Shown one piece after another: positions 28,780-38,313 of a DNA stretch of 51,872 nucleotides (position 1 is its first letter; each line of letters starts with the position of its first letter). The stretch is taken from NCBI GenBank assembly GCA_016932135.1, contig JAFGDJ010000058.1:1-51872 (forward strand). Reading direction: 5' to 3'. The translations under genes and the position numbers were made by a program. The DNA comes from Spirochaetales bacterium. GTDB taxonomy: Bacteria; Spirochaetota; Spirochaetia; JAFGDJ01. The notes under the pieces were generated by a model that worked only from the letters and a program-made list of their open reading frames with translations, did no database searches and had not been told where the DNA came from.

Positions 28780-29350
28780 GCATCACCTGCTCTAAACCGT
28801 TATCGAGCAGTTCGATAATACCCCGGGCGGCGGCCTCTTGGGCGGAACGAATCAGGGCTTCATCCTCCGCATCAGGGCGGCCTAAAACAAAGTCCACCAC
28901 CTCTGAGGTCAACTCCGGCCGGCCGACACCGATATACATGCGGGGAAAGTCTGATGAACCTACAGCCTGGATGACCGATGTAATACCACGATGCCCTGCA
29001 CTGCCGCCTTTCCTTTTCAGCCTGATTCTGCCGGGTTCCAGGTCCAGGGTGTCACAAACAATCATCATTCGGTCAAGAGGCACGACAAAACGCCGGAGAA
29101 GAGACGGAACTATAATACCAGAATTATTCATATAGGTAAGGGGTTTTACCAAAATCAGGGTATGATTCCGCCAGACACCCTTTCCAAGCTCATAAGCCTT
29201 AAAAGGCTTTTTTTGAAGCCGGATTTCTGAAAGTTCCGAAAGTATATCCAGAACCCGAAATCCGGCGTTATGTCGGGTATATCGGTATTCCGCTCCCGGA
29301 TTACCTAACCCAAGAACCAGTAGACCGGGCTTATTCAGCCTGCTCCTCAC
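28742..29350 (-). CDS. pth: Peptidyl-tRNA hydrolase
   Basis: Predicted enzyme of 202 residues with the family start LVLGLGNPGAEYRYTRHNAG, which holds the catalytic asparagine and histidine. It also has KPLTYMNNSG, the aspartate in VCDTLDLEPGRIRLKRKGG, and GHRGITSVIQ. It recycles peptidyl-tRNA released from stalled ribosomes. The frame is open further upstream (29437), but that would overlap rplY by 107 nt. I prefer GTG 29350, with AAGGA 8 nt upstream. Even so it overlaps rplY by 20 nt, so translation is probably coupled. Confidence 0.9.
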   Translation of the reverse strand: MRSRLNKPGLLVLGLGNPGAEYRYTRHNAGFRVLDILSELSEIRLQKKPFKAYELGKGVWRNHTLILVKPLTYMNNSGIIVPSLLRRFVVPLDRMMIVCDTLDLEPGRIRLKRKGGSAGHRGITSVIQAVGSSDFPRMYIGVGRPELTSEVVDFVLGRPDAEDEALIRSAQEAAARGIIELLDNGLEQVMHEINRKQTPRDS

Positions 29351-29975
29351 CTTCAGATTCCTTAGGAGCTTCCTCTTCCATTCCTTCTTCAGCTTCCCCG
29401 GCGGCTTCAGCTTCAAGCTCTTCAACACCGCGGACATGAGTAATGGTAACCACTACACTGTCTTCAGCGGCAAGGAATTTTACCCCTTCAATAGCTGGGA
29501 GCCCGGCTACGTGAATTGAAGCCCCTTCTTCCAGTTTGGTGATATCCACTTCAATAGAGGCGGGGATATTCTTCGGAAGACATTCCACTTCAATTTCATG
29601 CATAAGCTGCTCTTGAACTCCACCTTCTCTGGCCCCGATAGCAGTTCCAATCAGATGAATGGGCACGTGGGTTTTTAAGAGCTTTCCTTTCTCTATCTCG
29701 AAAAAGTCGATATGAAGTATACTTCCCGTCATGATATCTTCCTGGTAATCTTTCACCAGGACATCGAAGGTTTCTCCTTCCATTTGAAGTTGAATGATTG
29801 TATTCTCACTGACAGTGTGAAATTTTTTATGAAATTCGTGGCTGTCCACTGAGAGAGTACGCCCTCCCTTAGAACCGTACATAACCGCCGGGATCTTGCC
29901 TTCCCGACGAAGCCTGCCGGCGACGTGTTTATTGAATTTTTCTCTTGTAAACCCTGTCAAGGTTTTTTTATCCAT
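29331..29975 (-). CDS. rplY: Ribosomal protein bL25 (CTC-type, long form)
   Basis: Predicted protein of 214 residues. The N-terminal bL25 domain (FNKHVAGRLRREGKIPAVMY) binds 5S rRNA. A TL5-type C-terminal domain follows, and a very acidic tail closes the protein (GEAEEGMEEEAPKESEGEEQ). AAGGAG 7 nt before the ATG supports the start. The gene lies between tRNA-Gln and pth; rplY-pth pairs are common. Confidence 0.92.
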   Translation of the reverse strand: MDKKTLTGFTREKFNKHVAGRLRREGKIPAVMYGSKGGRTLSVDSHEFHKKFHTVSENTIIQLQMEGETFDVLVKDYQEDIMTGSILHIDFFEIEKGKLLKTHVPIHLIGTAIGAREGGVQEQLMHEIEVECLPKNIPASIEVDITKLEEGASIHVAGLPAIEGVKFLAAEDSVVVTITHVRGVEELEAEAAGEAEEGMEEEAPKESEGEEQAE

Positions 29976-30017
29976 TTCACTGCTCCTTCATGATTCTGCA
30001 TGGTTTTATCTATGATA

Positions 30018-30089
30018 CTGGGACGGCAGGATTCGAACCTGCGAATGCCGGTACCAAAAACCGGTGGCTTACCGCTTGCCTACGTCCCA
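30018..30089 (-). tRNA. tRNA-Gln (anticodon TTG)
   Basis: A 72-nt cloverleaf on the minus strand: acceptor TGGGACG/CGTCCCA, D-arm GGC/GCC, anticodon stem CCGGT/ACCGG with loop TTTTGGT (anticodon TTG), T-arm GCAGG/CCTGC, discriminator G. CCA is not encoded. It lies within the same-strand run between spoVG and rplY, and I saw no clear promoter of its own, so it may be cut from a polycistronic RNA. Confidence 0.95.
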
Positions 30090-30157
30090 AAGATGTAAAC
30101 CGATACTCCTGGTACCGGTATGTGTAATAAGGAATTTAGGGTACTTAGATCCGGGAT

Positions 30158-30433
30158 TTATGCTTCCGAGGTGTTTCCTTCCAAAGTCTTTTTATACTCA
30201 TCCAAAATTCTGTCCTGCAGCGCACCGCGGAAATCCGAATTTATGGGATGAGCCACATCTTTGTATTCACCAGTTTTGGTCTTTCTGCTTGGCATAGCAA
30301 TGAAGGCCCCGTTTTTCCCCTCGATGATCTTCACATTATGAATGACGAAGCAATCATCAAAAGTGATTGTAACATAGGCTTTCAACTTACCGTCCGCATT
30401 TACCTGCCTGATCCTGATGTCGGTGATATCCAT
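30158..30433 (-). CDS. spoVG: SpoVG family nucleic acid-binding regulator
   Basis: Predicted protein of 91 residues covering the whole SpoVG family: [57 protein letters not shown]. SpoVG proteins bind RNA and DNA and act as regulators in Firmicutes and in Borrelia. ATG 30433 is chosen because AAGGAG lies 6 nt upstream; an ATG at 30439 directly abuts the ribosome site. It follows ispE by 35 nt. Confidence 0.95.
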   Translation of the reverse strand: MDITDIRIRQVNADGKLKAYVTITFDDCFVIHNVKIIEGKNGAFIAMPSRKTKTGEYKDVAHPINSDFRGALQDRILDEYKKTLEGNTSEA

Positions 30434-30468
30434 ATACATCTCCTTGAGTGCATCCTATTCCGGCCCCT

Positions 30469-31344
30469 CTATTGTAATATGGCATTGTATAATCTAGCAA
30501 GCATTTTTACTGGGAACAATTTCGCTTTGCCGAAGCCTTCACTACAAGCTTTTCTCAGGGTTTCTTCCTCAGGAAAGATGCCGAAGACAACTCCTCCTGT
30601 TCCTGTAAGCCCCGCATGGACAGCTCCACGGCGCAATAAAGCTTCTTTCACGCTTTTAAGAACCGAATACCGCTGAAATACCGGCTCTTCGAAGGCATTA
30701 AAAAAACGCCAGCTTTCCGAAGGCTTCCCCAGGTACATTTTTTCCAGTTCAGCCGGATCGGTTATTCCAGGTGGACCGGGTCTTTCATCTAACCAGGTGT
30801 AAGCCTCTGCCGTGCCGACTTTAATACCCGCATCTATAAGCAGGCACCACATATCCTTCTGGGATTTTACCGGTTTCACTTTCTCCCCTCGCCCGGTTAC
30901 CAGAGCAGACGGAGACATCATGAAAAAAAGCACATCACTCCCCAAGGTAGCAGCAAGACGATACATATCTTCATCACCGAGAATGTTTCCCTTCATCCTG
31001 TTTAACAGCCTCAGAGTTCCGGCGGCATCACTGGACCCACCGCCAAGCCCGGCTTCCGACGGGATTTTCTTGTCCAAATAAAACTCCAGAGCGCACCGAA
31101 TACCGGTAGTTTCACAAAACAGTCTTGCAGCCTTGAGCACCAGGTTATGCTGTGGAGGAATATCACAATTCCCTTGTATACCGCAATAATCTAACGATTT
31201 CAAAGAGCGAACCATGAGGGTATCGTACAGATCTACCATATGAAACAGGGATAGTATATCATGATATCCGTCTTCTCTTCGGAGACCCACTTCCAAATGC
31301 AGGTTAATCTTCGCCGGACAGTAGATGACCGAATCCCATCTCAT
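30469..31344 (-). CDS. ispE: 4-diphosphocytidyl-2-C-methyl-D-erythritol kinase
   Basis: Predicted GHMP kinase of 291 residues for the fourth step of the MEP isoprenoid pathway. It has CPAKINLHLEVGLRREDGYH at the N-terminus, the ATP-binding PSEAGLGGGSSDAAGTLRLL, and a C-terminal GAVHAGLTGTGGVVFGIF. There is no Shine-Dalgarno sequence, and the -10 hexamer lies only 11 nt before the ATG, so the mRNA is probably nearly leaderless. It heads the minus-strand run into spoVG, tRNA-Gln and rplY. Confidence 0.94.
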   Translation of the reverse strand: MRWDSVIYCPAKINLHLEVGLRREDGYHDILSLFHMVDLYDTLMVRSLKSLDYCGIQGNCDIPPQHNLVLKAARLFCETTGIRCALEFYLDKKIPSEAGLGGGSSDAAGTLRLLNRMKGNILGDEDMYRLAATLGSDVLFFMMSPSALVTGRGEKVKPVKSQKDMWCLLIDAGIKVGTAEAYTWLDERPGPPGITDPAELEKMYLGKPSESWRFFNAFEEPVFQRYSVLKSVKEALLRRGAVHAGLTGTGGVVFGIFPEEETLRKACSEGFGKAKLFPVKMLARLYNAILQ

Positions 31345-31355
31345 GGCATCGGCAT

Positions 31356-31383
31356 ATTATACAAATATCCTCAGGACTGTCAA
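31356..31383 (-). promoter_or_regulatory. Consensus sigma-70 promoter for ispE
   Basis: On the minus strand TTGACA (31383-31378), a 16-nt spacer and TATAAT (31361-31356). Both hexamers match the consensus exactly. The expected start at about 31350-31347 leaves only 3-6 nt before the ATG. Confidence 0.85.
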
Positions 31384-31433
31384 ACCCCGGATAGAAGAAT
31401 AAAAAAAACTTATGGAAGTTAGGGAAATAATAG

Positions 31434-31463
31434 TTGACATAAGTATTTTCTTATTTTTAGATT
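31434..31463 (+). promoter_or_regulatory. Promoter for the acidic protein gene
   Basis: TTGACA (31434-31439), an 18-nt spacer and TAGATT (31458-31463), diverging from the ispE promoter. It predicts a leader of about 32 nt, which contains GGGAG before the ATG at 31502. Confidence 0.6.
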
Positions 31464-31501
31464 GAGCTAGAACCACTGAACACTGAAAACGGGAGTAATA
31501 T

Positions 31502-31828
31502 ATGGATCAATTTGAACTGTACGACAGAGAGAAAATTCTTCAGGCCTTTGTTATGGGAGAGGACGACCACGATACGCAAGGAAACGGGGACGATTATTAC
31601 GAAGACGACTTCGATGACTTTGAGGATGATTTCGAAGACGATTTCGAAGACGACTTTGAGGATGAAGAAGACATGGAAGACGACTTTGAGGATGATCTGG
31701 AAGACGACCTGGAGGATGACTTCGAAAGCCTGGAAGATGACTTCGAGGATGAAGAAGATGATGAAGAAGATGATGACGATGATTTCGACTATGACGACGG
31801 TCTCGACTACGACGACTTTGATGAATGA
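31502..31828 (+). CDS. Extremely acidic Asp/Glu-rich small protein
   Basis: Predicted protein of 108 residues with 44 Asp and 22 Glu but only one Arg and one Lys. The first 20 residues look ordinary (MDQFELYDREKILQAFVMGE). From residue 36 on there are tetrapeptide repeats of the form F/L-E-D-D. Synonymous codons vary between repeats, which suggests selection on the protein rather than fresh slippage. It has its own promoter and a GGGAG ribosome site. Its 3' end overlaps convergent rsfS by 22 nt. I know no family. Possible roles are nucleic acid mimic, cation buffer or acidic chaperone, all speculative. Confidence 0.65.
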   Translation: MDQFELYDREKILQAFVMGEDDHDTQGNGDDYYEDDFDDFEDDFEDDFEDDFEDEEDMEDDFEDDLEDDLEDDFESLEDDFEDEEDDEEDDDDDFDYDDGLDYDDFDE

Positions 31829-32172
31829 TAAATAACACTTCCCGTATGCCACAGTTTTTCAAGTTCGTAGAAACGGCGTGTTTCCTCGTTCATCAGGTGG
31901 ATCACCGTAAAACCGCAGTCTATCAGGATCCATCCCTCCTCTTCCACGTGTTTCTGCCGATGCAGAATTTCCAGATTTTGTGACGACAGAAAGGTTCTAA
32001 TATGTTTTAAAATTCCTTTTACATGGGTTTGACTGGATGTGGTCGTAATAATAAAGTAGTCGGTCCATGAACATACCGCCCGCAGATCCAGCGCCAAAAC
32101 GTCCGTTCCCCTGTGTTCCTCCAGAAGTTTTGCCAGGTCCGTCACCAGGTTAGTCTTTACAGTATCTTCCAT
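31807..32172 (-). CDS. rsfS: Ribosomal silencing factor RsfS
   Basis: Predicted protein of 121 residues with the family hallmarks: DVLALDLRAVCSWTDYFIIT, SSQTHVKGILKHI, and EGWILIDCGFTVIHLMNEET. RsfS binds bL14 and prevents subunit joining when nutrients are scarce. The start is ATG 32172, with GGTGGAG 6 nt upstream; the frame is open from 32196. It overlaps the end of the LCP gene by 23 nt and is last in the rplU operon. Confidence 0.93.
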   Translation of the reverse strand: MEDTVKTNLVTDLAKLLEEHRGTDVLALDLRAVCSWTDYFIITTTSSQTHVKGILKHIRTFLSSQNLEILHRQKHVEEEGWILIDCGFTVIHLMNEETRRFYELEKLWHTGSVIYHSSKSS

Positions 32173-33340
32173 CAAAATCTCCACCAAGAATAACAATCAC
32201 ATCGGCGGTCTCTTCCGCCTGTAAAGGATCGGAAGGAACATCGCTCCTGACCAGGTTGCAGTGAATCACCGTGGCAACACGCTGAGCTTGGGCGATGTCC
32301 CCCCGCCGGTCCACCACCTCGGTTTTTTCCACGCTGCGGTCTTCGGCATTGCCGATTTTCATGATATCATACCCGAAACTTTGAAAAATCTGCCCGGTGC
32401 GAGCAGCTAAACCGTTGATATTCGTCCCGTTAAGAATTTCAACGGTAACATTGAGTTCTTCATCACTGACAATGTCGATGTTCTCGATAGATTCCAGGGT
32501 TTGTTTTACCGTTCCTTTCAGGAGTTCACCGTCATAATGCCGAAATAAAAGCTCCTGGTCGTCTACCGTTCTTTTGACTCCCAGGACTCTCTGAAATACC
32601 ATGCGCCCCGTATCGAGGCGCCTCATTTCTTTCACAAAGGTTTCAAACCCTCGCTTCTGCATATCGGTATGCACTAATTCCCAGAGATAGGGGAAAACCG
32701 TTTCATGGGACAACACATCCGCGTGTTCGCCCAAGGCCACCAGCAGGGCTTGAAGAAATTTCTCTCTCCTGCCGATACGGTCCGTGTCCGTATCCCCGCT
32801 TTCATCATAGGTAAGAAATGTCTTTACCTTTGCTCCATCGAGAGTCACGCTCCCGGAAGGCAAGAGGACAGCCTCCGCCCCCTCCGCCACATCTACCGGG
32901 TTGGCAATAAAAAGTTCCAGCCCCTCCAGCAGATCCACCAGGCCTTCAATATGATCCACGTCAATTTCCATATAGTAATCGATTTCCGTATTAATGATTT
33001 CTTCAATTTTTTCGATAAAGGCCTCAGGTTTTCCCCGTTTATACAGAACATCTATCCTGTCCATCCGTTTCAGGGAGGCTATGATATCTCCCGTGTTTCC
33101 GGGGATATCGAGGATGGCGGATTTGGCCGTTCCTGTATGGTAAAAAAGGACTTCAGAAAAAAGGAGTTCATCTTCCTGGGGAAATAAAAAAAGAATCGTC
33201 AGGGCTTCTTCCCGCTTTATCGCCTCACTGATAGTGTCCGTTCGCACGTGGTTGTAAAAAAATAAAACCGCCGCGGTTATGACGGCTAAGATGAGGACCA
33301 GAAAAATAATACTCTTATCAAACATCTTTGTTTTCTTCAT
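32150..33340 (-). CDS. LytR-CpsA-Psr-like protein with LytR C-terminal domain
   Basis: Predicted membrane-anchored protein of 396 residues. One N-terminal helix (SIIFLVLILAVITAAVLFF) is followed by an LCP-like domain (about 45-240) and a LytR_C domain at the end (VTVEILNGTNINGLAARTGQ). The LCP part is divergent: I do not see the usual RSDT arginine motif, though NTEIDYYMEIDVDHIEGLVD matches the family. In other bacteria LCP proteins attach polymers to the cell wall. The stop of yqeK overlaps its ATG (ATGA). Genes of this kind are often found between yqeK and rsfS. Confidence 0.78.
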   Translation of the reverse strand: MKKTKMFDKSIIFLVLILAVITAAVLFFYNHVRTDTISEAIKREEALTILFLFPQEDELLFSEVLFYHTGTAKSAILDIPGNTGDIIASLKRMDRIDVLYKRGKPEAFIEKIEEIINTEIDYYMEIDVDHIEGLVDLLEGLELFIANPVDVAEGAEAVLLPSGSVTLDGAKVKTFLTYDESGDTDTDRIGRREKFLQALLVALGEHADVLSHETVFPYLWELVHTDMQKRGFETFVKEMRRLDTGRMVFQRVLGVKRTVDDQELLFRHYDGELLKGTVKQTLESIENIDIVSDEELNVTVEILNGTNINGLAARTGQIFQSFGYDIMKIGNAEDRSVEKTEVVDRRGDIAQAQRVATVIHCNLVRSDVPSDPLQAEETADVIVILGGDFDGRYCKD

Positions 33341-33922
33341 AGTTGCATCCCACAAACCACCTCATCATACAGAAGAAGGGAGGATTTCGCAATGCGCTTC
33401 CCTTCCTTTTGCAGATAGTCAAAGGTACTCTCCAGTACCGCTTTAAGCATCCCTATCAACGACAAGGCCAGGAGTTCTTCTCTTCTTTCAGCCGGCAGCC
33501 AAGTACGTCCCGGCTCAAGAAAATCGGCCAAAAAAACGATCTGAGAAAGCAGCCCCATGCCCGGAGTTCCTGTCACATGATTTCGAATCGCCTCTAAAAT
33601 CTCTTCATCTTCCTGGTGAAATAACTTCTTTGCCATGACGGCTCCGGCAAAACCATGCAGAAGGATGGGAAACTCCTGCCAAGCCTTGTCATCAGGCTCA
33701 GGGGTATCCATGCCTACAAGAGATCTCAGGTCTTTTTCCCGCAATTCTCGAGCACAGTCGTGAAGCAGAGCGGCATGCCAGGCCTTTTCCACGGGAGCTG
33801 AAAACTTCCGGGCCAGGAACACAGCGGTTTGCGCTGTCCGTAAGGAGTGTTGGAGCCTTTCCTGCGACAGGAAAAGGGAAAGGGTCTGGACTAAGGACTC
33901 GCCGCAGACCGGTTTCGGTGGG

Positions 33923-33939
<17 letters not shown>
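33337..33939 (-). CDS. yqeK: YqeK-type HD-domain hydrolase
   Basis: Predicted protein of 200 residues. The HD superfamily metal-binding residues are in RLQHSLRTAQTAVFLARKF, HAALLHDCARE and ILLHGFAGAVMAKKLF. YqeK enzymes hydrolyse diadenosine tetraphosphate. I prefer ATG 33939; the frame is open to 33993, which would overlap nadD further. It overlaps nadD by 17 nt and the LCP gene by 4 nt. The nadD-yqeK-rsfS order is widely conserved. Confidence 0.88.
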
Positions 33940-35475
<1,536 letters not shown>

Positions 35476-35730
35476 TTAACTGGTGGGGCTGATGGAAATA
35501 TAACTCCTTCCCAGTCTTTTTTCGAAGGTTACGGTGCCCGCTGCCTTGGCGAAAAGCGTATCATCGCTTCCTTTTCCCACGTTGGTTCCCGGATGGAATC
35601 GGGTTCCCCGCTGGCGAACGAGGATTTCACCGGCTTTCACCACCTGTCCCCCGAAGCGCTTCACCCCTAACCTTTGAGCCGCGGAATCTCGGCCGTTTTT
35701 TGAACTTCCACCACCCTTTTTATGTGCCAT
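35476..35730 (-). CDS. rpmA: Ribosomal protein bL27 (no N-terminal extension)
   Basis: Predicted protein of 84 residues starting [20 protein letters not shown], the form found in bacteria such as E. coli whose N-terminal tail reaches the peptidyl-transferase centre. AAAGGAG precedes the ATG. The frame upstream closes with TGA within 24 nt, so there is no cleavable leader of the Firmicutes type, although the Prp protease gene lies next to it. Confidence 0.97.
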   Translation of the reverse strand: MAHKKGGGSSKNGRDSAAQRLGVKRFGGQVVKAGEILVRQRGTRFHPGTNVGKGSDDTLFAKAAGTVTFEKRLGRSYISISPTS

Positions 35731-35732
35731 CT

Positions 35733-36068
35733 CTAGGTACTCCTTTCTTCATTCACAACAATTTCTCCGGGGGCGTCACCGGAAAGATCTCTCAAGCCCC
35801 GGTACAGCAGATCGGATACCCCTTTCAACCAGCTTTGCTGATCCATGGGTATTTCCAGGACCTCCAGGTCCAGAACGCCTTCTTCCGGAGCGTTAAAACG
35901 CACCGTTAAAGCCGTGTTTGCTTCCAGGGTTCTAACTACGGTTCGCGTCAGAATTGTTACAGCTGCGCAGACAGGGCTGTTGCCCGAAGCTTCCCGGACG
36001 GCATGTCCCCGGACGATCATACGCCGAAGAATTCCCCGGTCATCGAGAAACAATCGCGCGCTGATCAC
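35733..36068 (-). CDS. prp: Ribosomal-processing cysteine protease Prp (YsxB)
   Basis: Predicted protein of 111 residues with the Prp signature: a histidine in [14 protein letters not shown] and a cysteine in [15 protein letters not shown]. Both presumed catalytic residues are present. In Firmicutes Prp removes an N-terminal extension from bL27. Here bL27 has none, so the target or role must differ. The start is GTG 36068, immediately preceded by GGGGA, an unusually tight spacing. It lies between rplU and rpmA, as in many genomes. Confidence 0.88.
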   Translation of the reverse strand: MISARLFLDDRGILRRMIVRGHAVREASGNSPVCAAVTILTRTVVRTLEANTALTVRFNAPEEGVLDLEVLEIPMDQQSWLKGVSDLLYRGLRDLSGDAPGEIVVNEERST

Positions 36069-36074
36069 TCCCCG

Positions 36075-36386
36075 TCAGGCCCCCGCGATTTCATTGACCC
36101 GGATATACGTGTGGGTCTGTCGGTGTCCCTGTTTCCGCCGGTAGTTCTTACGGCGCCGGAACTTGATAATGGTCACCTTCTTATCTCTTCTCTGGTCCTC
36201 AACCGTAGCGGTAACCTTTACCCCCGACAAATAGGGAGTTCCGACTTTCACGTCTTCGCCGCTGACCAGAAGAACAGAATCAAATTCTACCGACTCACCG
36301 GTCTCCCGGTCAAGTTTGTCAACCTTCAGCAAGGCACCTTTTTCAGCCTTGTATTGTTTTCCTTTTATCTCTACTAAAGCATACAT
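36075..36386 (-). CDS. rplU: Ribosomal protein bL21
   Basis: Predicted protein of 103 residues, the standard size: MYALVEIKGKQYKAEKGALL at the start and the basic motif IIKFRRRKNYRRKQGHRQTH near the end. ATG 36386 is chosen because AAGGA lies 8 nt upstream; the frame is open to 36449. It is the first gene of the operon that runs to rsfS. Confidence 0.96.
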   Translation of the reverse strand: MYALVEIKGKQYKAEKGALLKVDKLDRETGESVEFDSVLLVSGEDVKVGTPYLSGVKVTATVEDQRRDKKVTIIKFRRRKNYRRKQGHRQTHTYIRVNEIAGA

Positions 36387-36420
36387 CCGCGTTATCCTTA
36401 ATATATAAAAATCCGGATTG

Positions 36421-36449
36421 AACCTAGCATAATCGGGCCGGAAGGTCAA
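36421..36449 (-). promoter_or_regulatory. Promoter for the rplU operon
   Basis: On the minus strand TTGACC (36449-36444), a 17-nt spacer ending in TGC and TAGGTT (36426-36421) form an extended -10 promoter about 35 nt before the rplU ATG. It lies just downstream of argS. Confidence 0.6.
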
Positions 36450-36455
36450 GAGGTT

Positions 36456-38222
36456 CTACATGGTTTCCAGGAAGGGGATTCCCGTCAGGTAAAAAGCGTT
36501 GCGCAAGACCTGCCGAACCGCCAGAGCCAGGAACATTCTTGAAGCCACCAGGTGAGGATCATCGTTCCGCAGGACCGGGTAATCATGATAGTACTTGCTG
36601 TACACCTTGGATAAACGGTATAGATAGGCCGTCAGCACCGAGGGGTTCAATTCCCTTCCCGCTTTTTCCACCGCTTCCGGGAATTCAGCCAGGGTTTTCA
36701 TCAGGGTACGTTCTTCTTCCAATTTCAGGAGACTTCCCTGAAAACTTCCCTGAAAAGATTCCGCCGTCATGAGGTTGTACTTTCTCTCCATGCTGGAAAT
36801 CCGGGCTCCCATGTATTGAAGATAAGGCCCGGTGTTTCCGTTGAAGGATATCGATTCGGCGGGATTGAAGATCATATCCTTGGACGGGCTTACCTGCAAA
36901 AGGTAATAATGTAAGGCTCCCAGGGCTACCTGGGCCGCGGTTTCCTCCAGATCCTGTACATCATCCTCCCGTCCCTTCTGTTGGATCTCTTTTACCGCCA
37001 TATCCACCAGGTCTTTCACCAGGTCGTCTGCATCCACGACCTTTCCTTCCCGGGATTTCATCTTTCCTTCCGGGAGATTCACCATACCGTAAGAAAGATG
37101 GTGCAGATTTTCCGCCCATTCCTTCCCCAGAAGGGATAAAACCCGGAAAAGAACCTTAAAATGGTACTGCTGTTCCGATCCCACCACGTAGATACAGGTA
37201 TCAAAGGGCCAGTCCGTGTGCCGCTGGATAGCCGTGCCCACATCCTGGGTCAGATAAAGACTGGTTCCGTCACCCCGGAGAAGGACCTTTTTATCCAGAT
37301 CCACATCTTCCAGGTCGACCCAGACCGTGCCTTCCTGGTCTCTGTAAAAGACACCGGACTGTAAACCTTTAAGGATCTCATCCTTGCCTGTTTTATAGGT
37401 TTCACTCTCGAAATAGATCCGGTCGAAGGATATACCGGTGGACTCATAGGTCTTACGGATACCCTCCAAGGCCCAGCAGTTCATTTTCTCCCACAGGGCA
37501 ACCACCTCTTTGTCTCCCCGCTCCCATTGTCTGAGCATTTCCCGGGCTGCTTCCTCGGCGGCAGGGTCGGATTTTGCCCATTCGTTGTACCGGACATAAT
37601 ACTTTCCTACAAAATGGTCGCTTTTTATCCCTTCGCTTTCCGGATCCGTGGCATCGCCGAAACGTTGATAGGCCAGCATGGACTTACAGATATGGATTCC
37701 CCGATCATTGATAAGATTCACCTTCCGAACCTCGGCGCCGTTGGCTTTCAGAATCCGGGAAAGGCTTTCCCCCAGGATATCGTTTCGTAAATGTCCCAGG
37801 TGGAGGGGTTTATTCGTATTGGGGCAGGAGAATTCAATCATGATTTTCTCCCCCTCCCGGGCTGTGGTGGCACCGAAGGCGGAACCGGTCTGGAGAATCG
37901 TCTGGACCACCCGTTCCGCCAGGGTTTCCGCATTCAGGGTGATGTTCACATAAGGACCCGACGCTGCGAGAAGGTCTTTCCCCCCCCCCTGAGCTTCCAG
38001 AAGGTTCACAACATCCTGGGCAATACCTTGAGGGGAGGTTTTTAAGACCCGGGCAAAAGAAAACATGGGAAACGCCAGGTCGCCTATGGAGGGATCGGGA
38101 GGTGTTTCTACCGGCAGGCTATCCAGCACATCATCCGGGATAGAAATACTTTTTTTTTCCGCCAATTGAAGGAGAACCGACCTGATATGGCGCTTCCAGT
38201 TCTCCCGTATTGTATGCAACAT
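36456..38222 (-). CDS. argS: Arginyl-tRNA synthetase
   Basis: Predicted class I synthetase of 588 residues. It has the ArgRS N-terminal domain, the HIGH-like motif HLGHLRNDILG, a KMSK-like GKMKSREGKVVDADDLV, and the DALR anticodon-binding domain. It charges tRNA-Arg. AAAGGAG 8 nt before ATG 38222 fixes the start, although the frame is open to 38351. It follows the DUF5312 gene by 91 nt. Confidence 0.96.
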   Translation of the reverse strand: MLHTIRENWKRHIRSVLLQLAEKKSISIPDDVLDSLPVETPPDPSIGDLAFPMFSFARVLKTSPQGIAQDVVNLLEAQGGGKDLLAASGPYVNITLNAETLAERVVQTILQTGSAFGATTAREGEKIMIEFSCPNTNKPLHLGHLRNDILGESLSRILKANGAEVRKVNLINDRGIHICKSMLAYQRFGDATDPESEGIKSDHFVGKYYVRYNEWAKSDPAAEEAAREMLRQWERGDKEVVALWEKMNCWALEGIRKTYESTGISFDRIYFESETYKTGKDEILKGLQSGVFYRDQEGTVWVDLEDVDLDKKVLLRGDGTSLYLTQDVGTAIQRHTDWPFDTCIYVVGSEQQYHFKVLFRVLSLLGKEWAENLHHLSYGMVNLPEGKMKSREGKVVDADDLVKDLVDMAVKEIQQKGREDDVQDLEETAAQVALGALHYYLLQVSPSKDMIFNPAESISFNGNTGPYLQYMGARISSMERKYNLMTAESFQGSFQGSLLKLEEERTLMKTLAEFPEAVEKAGRELNPSVLTAYLYRLSKVYSKYYHDYPVLRNDDPHLVASRMFLALAVRQVLRNAFYLTGIPFLETM

Positions 38223-38313
38223 TGAAGCGACTCCTTTTGTGGAAAAAAATCCCTGGGAAGGTTCTACCCTATCGGTTGGGAATATGCAAGAGTCTTGAAA
38301 AACCGGGAGAAAG

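Noticed and set aside
29351-29437. Long N-terminal extension of pth
   Set aside because: It lies wholly within rplY, is Lys/Arg-rich out-of-frame sequence, and a GTG with a ribosome site stands nearer the conserved core.
31457-31852. Minus-strand 131-residue, Val/Ile/Phe-rich frame opposite the acidic gene
   Set aside because: It is the antisense image of GAY codons (Val, Ile, Phe), has no ribosome site, and overlaps rsfS.
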